Below, piece by piece: positions 9,018 to 15,544 of a DNA stretch of 17,461 nucleotides. Numbering within the stretch: the first letter of the stretch is position 1; every line of letters starts with the position of its first letter. Under the pieces are notes generated by a model. The model was not told the origin of the DNA. It ran no database searches and saw only the letters and a list, made by a program, of their open reading frames with translations. Location of the stretch: contig SDVU01000142.1 of assembly GCA_016256075.1 (NCBI GenBank), positions 1-17,461 of the forward strand, in the 5' to 3' direction. The translations under genes were made by a program, and so were the position numbers. This stretch comes from Dictyocoela muelleri (Eukaryota > Microsporidia).

Positions 9018-9215
9018 AGGTCTGTAAGTTTGCAATAGTGGTCTTATAAGTTTGCAATAAAGGTCTTATAAGTTTGCAATAGAGGTCTTATAATTTTGTA
9101 ATAGAAATCTTATAATTTTGCAATAAAGGTCTTATAAGTTTGCAATAAAGGTCTTATAAGTTTGCAATAAAGGTCTTATAAGTTTGCAATAAAGGTCTTA
9201 TAAGTATGAAAAGGT
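9018..9215. repeat. Block a, right: ~9 inverted 22-bp units
   Basis: Units of GGTCTTATAAGTTTGCAATA plus AA, reverse complement of left block a. The array is closed at its outer end by AAAAGGTCTGTAAAA. Confidence 0.9.
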
Positions 9216-9265
9216 CTGTAAAACATAAAAAATTTTAAATTTAAATTTTATAATTATAATAAATT

Positions 9266-9582
9266 TTATTTAAAAATATATTTTAAAACTGTACTAAGTT
9301 CATTACCATTATTATTTCTGATTAACATGTATCTTAGTAGGAATACTTTTATATATATATATATATATATATACGTCTTCTTATACTTATTGGTATTCCT
9401 CTTTTTAGACTGGACAAATTCGCTTCGATTGTATTTGTATACAATTACTTTCAAGATCTACGAAATTTTTTTAATGATTTACTGTCTTATGTTGGAAACC
9501 TAAGTTTTCCAGTTCACAATAACCTCTCCATTTATCAGTATATATCTTTGGGCTAATGCGCTCTTTATTTTGATAAAATGAT
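9266..9582 (-). pseudogene. C-terminal remnant of a Merlin/ISXO2-like transposase (copy B)
   Basis: On the minus strand the catalytic-core half of a transposase is readable. From about 9575 it gives NKERISPKIYTDKWRGYCEL (second catalytic Asp in TDKW), then GFQHKTVNH, KNFVDLES, EANL-type remains of the Glu region, RGIP, and the C-terminus FLLRYMLIRNNNGNELS up to a stop at 9266-9268. It has one in-frame stop after KTVNH and at least one frame change near 9455. The N-terminal half is missing: the copy stops where element C begins at 9583. The usual arginine-tyrosine stretch before LLRYML has been replaced by an expanded AT dinucleotide run. The sequence is close to that of element E in this region (the ..GIP.. 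and KTVN. motifs). Confidence 0.7.
9350..9373. repeat. (AT)n microsatellite inside transposase copy B
   Basis: A run of about 24 bp of alternating T and A. In the reading frame of copy B it encodes a Tyr-Ile repeat where element C has RYIDIYLLRFML, so it grew from a pre-existing TACATAGATATCTA-like coding segment. Confidence 0.85.
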
Positions 9583-10500
9583 GGTGTATCAAAAATTTTT
9601 AATTTTACCCCTATGATCATGCTACAGAACGAACGTGAATATTACAAAAATATAATGAATGATCTAATTAATCAATTAAAAACAAAAAAATGTCCTAAGT
9701 GTAATTCGCAAGTCGTGTGGCATTCACGTAAAACGATGCAAGTGGAAATATTGTAGGTATGTTTATTCCTTGTTCATAAACACGCCATTTACATCAAACA
9801 TGGATGATAACATAAAAAATTGTTTATATATAAAAAATGCTTAGAAGGAACAAAAATGTCTGAATTCACAAGATGGACAGAATATGACAGACAAAAGGTG
9901 TTTAAAGTTTTTAAAAAACAATTAGATTTAATTTAATATCAAAATATTATACTAAAATTGAAAAAATAGGAGGTGAGGAAATAATCGTAGAAGTTGATGA
10001 GTCGAAATTTGAAAAAAAAAGAAAATATCATCGCGGGCATCATGTAGAAGGTGTTTGGATCGTTGGTGCTGTTGAAAGAAGCTTACAAAGAAAAATAATC
10101 TTGAAAAAAATCAGTAATAGATCCAGTGATGAATTATTCAATTTCTTGAAATTAGTGATAAATAAAAAATCAACAATTTATACTAACAACTGGTGAGGAT
10201 ACTCCTTTAAACCAGTATTTTGCTGAACATAAGACTGTAAATCATTCAATTCAGTTTGTGAATCCAGAAAATGGTGTTCATATTAATACTTTTGAAGGAT
10301 GTTAGACGGCGATTAAAAGTAGTGTCAATCGCCGGCATAGAGTTTACAGATACATAGATATCTATTTGTTGCGTTTTATGCTAAATAGAAATGAGGGTTT
10401 AAGGTCTTTTGATGTTTTTTGGATTTAATAATAAATTTATTTTTTAAATTTTTTGTTACATTGGAACATAATGGGTAAAATCAAAAATTTTAGTACACCC
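9583..10500 (+). mobile_element. Merlin/IS1595-like DNA transposon C
   Basis: Terminal inverted repeats of roughly 30 bp bound the element: GGTGTATCAAAAATTTTTAA at the left and, reverse-complemented, GGTGTACTAAAATTTTTGAT at the right (10468-10499), both followed by TTTTACCC. Length about 918 bp. The flanking octamers (AAAATGAT and CTAATTTT) do not match, so one flank has been lost or rearranged. The left end sits directly against truncated transposase copy B. One broken transposase gene fills the element. Confidence 0.72.
9619..10428 (+). pseudogene. Merlin/ISXO2-like DDE transposase, broken (element C)
   Basis: It starts at an ATG (9619-9621) just inside the left terminal repeat and ends at TAA (10426-10428). 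Visible parts are MLQNEREYYKN, a zinc ribbon CPKCNSQVVWHSRKT followed after a frame change (about 9755) by YCRY, a badly decayed helical region to about 9950, then IIVEVDESKFEKKRKYHRG with the first catalytic Asp, VWIVGAVERS, and STIYTNNW. There the second catalytic Asp of the usual TDKW/TDRW is replaced by Asn. The Glu survives in HINTFEGC (about 10300), followed by an in-frame stop where Trp is expected. The end reads YRYIDIYLLRFMLNRNEG. Several stops and frame changes plus the lost Asp make it inactive. Confidence 0.78.
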
Positions 10501-10600
10501 TAATTTTAGCAAAATAAAGGGTGTGAGGTCCACTTATTATAATTTCTACTTATTGTTTTTTATTTTTTTTATATTTTTAAAAATTTTTAAAAAAAATTTT

Positions 10601-10648
10601 TCTGGGGAAACAAAAGGACTAGTTATCAATCTGGGGAAACAAAAGGAC
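10601..10648. repeat. Direct repeat of 19 bp, 29-bp period
   Basis: TCTGGGGAAACAAAAGGAC occurs at 10601-10619 and 10630-10648, just before the readable start of transposase fragment D. It could be the eroded end of that element; no inverted partner was found downstream. Confidence 0.6.
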
Positions 10649-10649
10649 C

Positions 10650-11084
10650 AAATCCAAAGTTTTGGACCAGAAGAAAATATGGTGTGGGTAGATTAGGAAA
10701 AGCTGTTTATATTTGGGGTGCCGTAGAGAAAAAAAACAGAATATTGTTTTCTACAACAGGTAAAAAACAGAGATGTTCAAACACCTTTACCTTTAATTCA
10801 AAATAATATCAAGAGTAAAAGCTATGTTATGTCAGATAAATAGGCAGCCTACAGATAAATAGGTGAGTATTTTCGTGATTCAGTTTGTCACAAATATAAT
10901 TTTATTGACCCCGAAACAAAAGCTAATACACAATGTATTGGAAATTTATGGGTTCATTTAAAAAAAGATCAACCATTATAGTTACGGAATAGATGTTAAT
11001 TCTCTTCAAGATCACCTAAATACATTTATGTTTTTCAGAAACCATAAGAATATCGAATTTGGAGAGTTTCTTAATTTATTTTAA
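10650..11084 (+). pseudogene. Truncated Merlin/ISXO2-like transposase fragment (copy D)
   Basis: The readable part begins just after the position of the first catalytic Asp: KFWTRRKYGVGRLGKAVYIW then GAVEKKNRI. After frame changes come IKSKSYVMSDK with the second-Asp segment, CHKYNFIDPETKANTQ, then CIGNLWVHLKK, where the catalytic Glu expected before the LW motif is Gly. The end is DHLNTFMFFRNHKNIEFGEF with a stop at 11082-11084. The whole zinc-ribbon and helix-turn-helix half is missing. Sequence differs from A, B, C and E throughout, so this is a separate lineage. No terminal inverted repeats recognised. Confidence 0.65.
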
Positions 11085-11163
11085 ATTAAAAATAATTTTA
11101 TACGATTTTTTTATAATTTTATTTAATTTAATTTTTTTTTATATAGGTGTTTAACTTGTGACC

Positions 11164-11380
11164 CGGGTTAGGTACCTAAAAAAATGAGCTTAAGAAAAAG
11201 TATAAATATAAAAGAATCATAAAATTCTCTGCTATTTAATAATCCCGTGATAGTTTTCTATATAAATTAATATATTACTATAAAAAAACTATTCCGGGAT
11301 TATTAAATAGCAGATAATTTTATGATTCTTTTATATTTATACTTTTTCTTAAGCTCATTTTTTTCAGGTCCCTAACCCGT
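11164..11380. repeat. MITE-like near-perfect palindrome of ~217 bp
   Basis: The left arm (11164-11257) starts CGGGTTAGGTACCTAAAAAA. The right arm (11282-11380) is its reverse complement, ending CCTAACCCG. The arms differ at only about five positions in roughly 95, and the central loop is about 25 nt of A/T. There is no coding capacity. High arm identity suggests a recent insertion or ongoing conversion. Its ends do not match those of elements A, C or E; no clear target duplication. Confidence 0.75.
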
Positions 11381-11856
11381 TGAAGTACCGAAAATTTTAT
11401 TCCCTTTGATAATTTAATATTGCGTAGTTTACGATATTTTTTAGAGGGGGTGGGTAAGACTGGTAAAAACCAAAATTTTACATAAAAAAGGTTAAAATTT
11501 AAAAAATTCATAAAAACATGGACTTTTAGAATCTCGGAATTTATTCTTTCATTCATTTTTTAAAATTCTCAAAAAAGATTTTTCACATTTTTTTAAAAAA
11601 AATTTTCATTTTTTAAAAAAATAAAAAATTAAAATTTTTATCCCCCTAAATCGTTTAAGGGTTAAATATTTAAAAAAAATTACCACAAAACATAAAAATA
11701 AAAATCTAAAAATCGTAATTAGTTCAACCAAAAATATTTTTAATAAATTAAATTTTTTCATGTGGAACACCTCAAGTCTAGAATCACATGTGCCTGTGAT
11801 ATTAATTAATTTATTAAACGAATCTATTTGAAATTAAAATTTTATTTTTTAAATAA
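11381..11856. other. AT-rich 3' flank of ELP2
   Basis: Long A and T runs; a Phe/Lys-rich minus-strand frame of 78 codons at 11320-11556 runs into the palindrome and looks spurious. The only item of note is a candidate polyadenylation signal for ELP2 at 11810-11815. Confidence 0.45.
11810..11815 (-). promoter_or_regulatory. Candidate polyadenylation signal AATAAA downstream of ELP2
   Basis: AATAAA on the minus strand about 42 nt after the ELP2 stop codon. The position is apt, but the hexamer is frequent in DNA this AT-rich. Confidence 0.3.
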
Positions 11857-14800
11857 TTAAAATTCAAAAATTCTAACCAACCAATCATCACCACCAGTAG
11901 CAACTAGATTACCATCAACTCGAATACAATTAATTCTTCCATTATGAATTCTTTTTCTGTAAATTTCATTGAAATTATCATCAAAAATATAAATAAATCC
12001 GAATGAGTCACCGACAAATAAAAACTTATCCCAATCTAAAGCAGTTAACTCGTTATCGAATGATAAATTTAGAACATCATCGTCATTTTTATAATTATCA
12101 TTTTTATAATTATCATTTTTAAAATCATCATTTTTAAAATTATCATTTTTAAAATCATCATTTTTAAAATCATCATTCTCAGCCGTTTTCAATATCTTAA
12201 CAATCAATCGCTTATCATCAGAAATGCTTGCTATAAATTTCAAATCCGGACTCAAAATAGAATCATTAACAGCTCTTTTATGCACATAAAACCTATGCAT
12301 AAATTCTAAACAATTATCGGAATTTAAATTAATTTTATAAATGCTAAAGGTTCTATCTCTACTGCACGCGATTAAATAATTATTTTTTATTCTTAATCTC
12401 GTTATTTCTAAATCATGAATTTGGACTTTTTGTATCAATTTTAATCCGTCATAATTATATTCGTAAACACGATTATCATTATTATTATTATATAATTGAT
12501 TATTATTATCATTATATTGATTACTGCTATCATCCTTTTTATTATCATTATTATATAATTGATTACTGATATCATCCTTTTTATTATCATTATATTCATA
12601 AATATGATTATCATTCTTAGAATCTTTCCATATAAATATTTGAGAATGGGATGTAGATCTCGACTTATTAACTGAAAAAATGTAATTCTCCTTAACAACT
12701 ATATTCTTGACTGAAAAATAATGTCCATAAAGTTTCTTAGTTTCTTTAAAAAGTAGGAAATCAGAAAGACTTTTTTCATTTAATGGTTCATTGAGAATAT
12801 CAACGTGAACTTCATTTGTTAATGATAGTTCTGAATTAGTGACATATTCAATTGGTTTGTTATCACCAAAATTATTAATAAAGTTATTACCATTATTAAT
12901 AAAATTTTTATCATTGGTATGTATAAAGTTATTATCATTATTGATTAAGTTTTTATCATTATTAATAAAATTTTTATCATCAAAATTATTAATAAAATTT
13001 TTATTATCATTATTAATAAAATTTTTATCATTATTAATAAAGTTATTATCATTATTAATATTTTTATCAATACTTTTTTCTTTTTTTAAATTTTTATTTC
13101 TAGAAAAATCATTTCCATTGAGTTTTAAAAAATATTCACTCGGGTTAAAAATTCTAATGACTGGTTCATCACTACCAACAACAATTCTATCCATAAAAAA
13201 TTTTGAAGAAAAAACTGGGTAACCATGGATGACTGGTCTTGATATTTCTCTAAATTGATTGTCATCATCCTTTAAATCATCTTTTAAACCATCTTTTAAA
13301 CCATATTTTAACTCATGTTTCAAATTTTCTTTTAAACCATCTTTTTCTTTAATCGTTTTATTTTGTTCTTTATTTTTTCTTTGATATATCCTCACAGTCA
13401 TGTCTTTACCACAACTCATTAAAAATCCATCCTTCCAATCAAGATCAAGAACCGAGGATTGATGACCAGAAATGCCTTCAATTAAATTATATTTAAATTC
13501 ATTCAAATCACTATCAATCCGGTGATATTTATAAAAGCCAGTCAATCCTAAAACCCATAGATATTTATTTTCATTAAATACACTTAGGAATGCTTTATTC
13601 TTCTCCATGATGCCGCCCAATCTTTGATCAAGTGTCCATTTGTTTTCAATATTTCCCCAAAAAATCACTGTATTGTCGCTAGACACAGAAATTAAAATAT
13701 AATTGTTATTAATAAAATCATTTTCATCAAAATTATTATCATTGATCCAAATTACCTCGTTTACTCTATCTTGATGACCTTTAAGTGTTTGAATTAATTT
13801 TCCACCTCTCCAGATTTTAATTGTTGTATCTTGTGACGCTGTTGCATAGAATGTATTATCATCGTTGTAATTATCACTATATTTATTGTTATTATTATTT
13901 TCATTATCACTATCATTGTAATTATCATTATTATTATATTTGTAATTATCATTGTAATCATCATTGTAATTATAACTATATTTGTAATTATCATTGTAAT
14001 TATAACTATATTTGTAATTATCATTATTGTTAATCTTAATATCTGTTATTGAATCATCATGAATCTTCTTAATAAATATTTTGTCACCTTGAATTTCAAC
14101 AATCTCACCTGTTGATGTCCCAAGAAGAATTTTTCTGTCGATCGCTGCTGATGAGTGAATGATCTTATTTATGCGGATTTTTTTTATTTTAAAGTTTTGC
14201 TTTTCTGAAATTAATGATGAATATTTAAGATTATTAAAATTAGTTGAGTGTTGATTAAAATCTTTGTACTTGAAATAACCATAATTGTATTCTTCAATGT
14301 ATATTTTTTCATTCATAATTTGAAAATATAACTTTTCGTCATTAAAGATGAGAGATCCTATTTGTATTTCACAATCATAAGGTTTGAAATCATTATTATA
14401 ATAATGATTATCTATATTTTGATTAACTTTATTTTGATTAACTTTATTTTGATTAACTTTATTTTGATTAACTTTATTTTGATTAACTTTATTTTGATTA
14501 TCTTTATATTTATTTTCTTTATTTTGATTATCTTCAAAATGATTATCTTCAGAATGATTATCTTCAGAATGATTATCTTCAGAATGATTATCTTTATTTT
14601 GATTATCTTCAGAATCATTATCTTCAGAATCATTATCTTCAGAATCATTATAAATAATATAAACAAAATCAAGTGTACACACTGAAATAAGAATTTGTGA
14701 TTGACAAATGGTCAATATCTTTGAATCAAGTTTAATACACATATCATTAAAATAAAAATATCCATTTTCATCACCACAATATAAATTGTTTGTCGTTGTT

Positions 14801-14928
14801 AAATTGTTTTTAAAAAATAATACTTTGTTTGAGTTAATAATTAGATTTTTTGATGATATGTAGGTTTTGTTTGATGATTGGTGTGGATATTTTGGTGTTC
14901 CTGCGAAAAGAGATATACTTTTTAACAT
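11857..14928 (-). CDS. ELP2: Elongator complex protein 2 (WD40), 1023 aa, expanded by minisatellites
   Basis: ELP2 is the WD40 scaffold subunit of Elongator, which with ELP1 and the catalytic ELP3 modifies wobble uridines of tRNAs. The start is ATG 14926-14928 with ACCCTCG just upstream; an in-frame TTG seven codons earlier is not a credible eukaryotic start. Stop is 11857-11859. Elp2-type landmarks (residues from this ATG): ATASQDTTIKIW and TLKGHQDRVNEVIW (~365-390), WTLDQRLGGIM (~435), EISRPVIHGYPVF with GSDEPVIRIF (~562-595; compare yeast EFSRPQIHGY), ETKKLYGHYFSVKNI (~728), IHDLEITRLRI plus ACSRDRTFSIY (~840-860), and GGDDWLVRIFEF at the end. Length exceeds the ~790 residues of yeast Elp2 although the conserved blocks are short, because of Asn/Asp/Lys-rich repeats in at least six loops. 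One exon. The WD repeats look intact; no break seen. Confidence 0.9.
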   Translation of the reverse strand: MLKSISLFAGTPKYPHQSSNKTYISSKNLIINSNKVLFFKNNLTTTNNLYCGDENGYFYFNDMCIKLDSKILTICQSQILISVCTLDFVYIIYNDSEDNDSEDNDSEDNQNKDNHSEDNHSEDNHSEDNHFEDNQNKENKYKDNQNKVNQNKVNQNKVNQNKVNQNKVNQNIDNHYYNNDFKPYDCEIQIGSLIFNDEKLYFQIMNEKIYIEEYNYGYFKYKDFNQHSTNFNNLKYSSLISEKQNFKIKKIRINKIIHSSAAIDRKILLGTSTGEIVEIQGDKIFIKKIHDDSITDIKINNNDNYKYSYNYNDNYKYSYNYNDDYNDNYKYNNNDNYNDSDNENNNNNKYSDNYNDDNTFYATASQDTTIKIWRGGKLIQTLKGHQDRVNEVIWINDNNFDENDFINNNYILISVSSDNTVIFWGNIENKWTLDQRLGGIMEKNKAFLSVFNENKYLWVLGLTGFYKYHRIDSDLNEFKYNLIEGISGHQSSVLDLDWKDGFLMSCGKDMTVRIYQRKNKEQNKTIKEKDGLKENLKHELKYGLKDGLKDDLKDDDNQFREISRPVIHGYPVFSSKFFMDRIVVGSDEPVIRIFNPSEYFLKLNGNDFSRNKNLKKEKSIDKNINNDNNFINNDKNFINNDNKNFINNFDDKNFINNDKNLINNDNNFIHTNDKNFINNGNNFINNFGDNKPIEYVTNSELSLTNEVHVDILNEPLNEKSLSDFLLFKETKKLYGHYFSVKNIVVKENYIFSVNKSRSTSHSQIFIWKDSKNDNHIYEYNDNKKDDISNQLYNNDNKKDDSSNQYNDNNNQLYNNNNDNRVYEYNYDGLKLIQKVQIHDLEITRLRIKNNYLIACSRDRTFSIYKINLNSDNCLEFMHRFYVHKRAVNDSILSPDLKFIASISDDKRLIVKILKTAENDDFKNDDFKNDNFKNDDFKNDNYKNDNYKNDDDVLNLSFDNELTALDWDKFLFVGDSFGFIYIFDDNFNEIYRKRIHNGRINCIRVDGNLVATGGDDWLVRIFEF
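12078..12180 (-). repeat. In-frame minisatellite in ELP2, FKNDD units
   Basis: About seven 15-bp units encode DFKND/NYKND-type pentapeptides (about residues 916-950), between two WD repeats near the C-terminus. Confidence 0.85.
12460..12600 (-). repeat. In-frame Asn-rich repeat in ELP2, NDNKKDD/SNQLYN units
   Basis: Encodes repeats of YNDNKKDD-(I/S)SNQ-LYNN (about residues 777-823). The unit lengths are multiples of three and the frame is kept. Confidence 0.8.
12868..13080 (-). repeat. In-frame minisatellite in ELP2, NNDKNFI units
   Basis: About nine units of 18-24 bp encode INNDKNF, INNDNNF and variants (about residues 617-687). It lies between the EISRPVIHGY block and the KKLYGH block, the same acidic-insert position that is long and variable in yeast Elp2. 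Confidence 0.85.
13250..13360 (-). repeat. In-frame charged repeat in ELP2, GLKD units
   Basis: Encodes KDGLKEN, YGLKDGLKDDLKD-type repeats of 12-15 bp (about residues 523-560), probably a charged helical loop just before EISRPVIHGY. Confidence 0.8.
13860..14035 (-). repeat. In-frame minisatellite in ELP2, NDNYKYSYNY units
   Basis: Asn/Tyr/Asp-rich repeats including YSYNYNDNYK and NDNYNDSDN (about residues 299-357), inserted within the strand-loop region just before ATASQDTTIKIW. Confidence 0.85.
14400..14655 (-). repeat. In-frame minisatellite in ELP2, DSEDN/HSEDN and QNKVN units
   Basis: Seventeen or so 15-bp units encode DSEDN, then HSEDN, then QNKVN pentapeptides (about residues 92-176). 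One ancestral 15-bp unit seems to have diverged into acidic and basic sub-arrays, making the largest low-complexity insert in the protein. Confidence 0.9.
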
Positions 14929-14931
14929 TTT

Positions 14932-14938
14932 CGAGGGT
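14932..14938 (-). promoter_or_regulatory. CCC-type start-proximal motif ACCCTCG of ELP2
   Basis: On the minus strand ACCCTCG is followed by AAA and then the ATG of ELP2. It is identical to the heptamer before the 192-aa gene (2268-2274). This selects ATG 14928 as start and supports a microsporidian origin. Confidence 0.6.
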
Positions 14939-14949
14939 TGTTTTTTCAA

Positions 14950-15518
14950 GTTTTAATTTTATTATTAAAAGAATGATGGCTTGTTTATATTTTTGATTGA
15001 AAAGTTAAAATGTATCGTTAGAAATAGCTTTGCTGAATAATCAGGAAATGACATTAATTTATGAACCTTAATGGTGACTATCGGTTAAATCAATGATTTG
15101 TGAATGGTTAATAAATAGTTTAATTTTTTTCATTGTTAAACAAAAGATACTCTACGGTATGTGTGTAATTAGAACAATGTATCTTTTTTAAATCGTTAGT
15201 TTATTTTAGATGGCTTTTACAAATATTACGTTGATTTATTTTAAAATAATTGTTAAAAGCTTTTGATTGGGGTTGATACTTCTGATGTTAATGTTATTGA
15301 ATGTTACACTTAATCTTTTCATATCCAACACCCTATATATTTAAAAAAGCTAAATTCAAAAAGTCTCCTATAGAAATGATTTTTATTTATTCTTAGACAT
15401 TGGATGGTACCTTAACAACATTCGGATCTAATCGGTTTAATACCTATTATTATACTTAGCAAAGTTACAAATTGTTAAATTTTTTACTAAAGGGGTGTTC
15501 GAATCTTAAACTTTTCAA
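14950..15518. other. Upstream flank of ELP2, nothing recognised
   Basis: About 570 bp of AT-rich sequence without a coding frame, RNA gene or long repeat. Two ends of AGGGTGTT type (15326-15334 on the minus strand, and GGGGTGTTCG at 15492 on the plus strand) faintly recall the GGTGTA end of element C but no element can be built on them. Confidence 0.45.
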
Positions 15519-15544
15519 ATATTAATGAAAATTTTCATTAATAT
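15519..15544. repeat. Perfect 26-bp palindrome beside element E
   Basis: Each half is 13 bp: ATATTAATGAAAA followed directly by its exact reverse complement TTTTCATTAATAT. It touches the target duplication of element E at 15545. Confidence 0.85.

Larger units (their letters stand above)
6750..9215. repeat. Large compound foldback of ordered, mirrored tandem-repeat blocks
   Basis: Reading inward from the left: block a (~12 x 22 bp), block b (7 x 22 bp), a ~60-bp single-copy link c, block d (three or four ~23-bp units), a short link e, then block f (T-rich, C-bearing ~15-bp units). From about 7445 the series reverses and is complemented: f (about 7450-8645), e, d (8681-8770), c (8771-8837), b (about 8 units), a (about 9 units). 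The left arm is about 0.7 kb and the right about 1.76 kb; the excess is nearly all block f. The architecture resembles Drosophila FB elements, whose long inverted ends are arrays of short direct repeats of unequal length. No open frame of note lies inside, so it would be non-autonomous if mobile. Confidence 0.8.

Noticed and set aside
6750-9215. CRISPR array (regular 22-bp repeats)
   Set aside because: The units are directly contiguous with no unique spacers, and the context is eukaryotic.
10500-11163. Full-length element with terminal repeats around transposase fragment D
   Set aside because: I could find no inverted ends: the doubled TCTGGGGAAACAAAAGGAC on the left has no partner on the right, and the CGGGTTAGG palindrome belongs to a separate MITE-like unit.
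12441-14685. Several open frames of 70-127 codons on both strands across ELP2
   Set aside because: They lie over the in-frame minisatellites, whose multiple-of-three units keep all frames open; the products are Ile/Leu/Phe or Tyr/His runs with no family features.
14929-14949. Seven-codon upstream extension of ELP2 beginning at TTG
   Set aside because: TTG is not a plausible eukaryotic start and the extension would read through the ACCCTCG motif; ATG 14928 is preferred.
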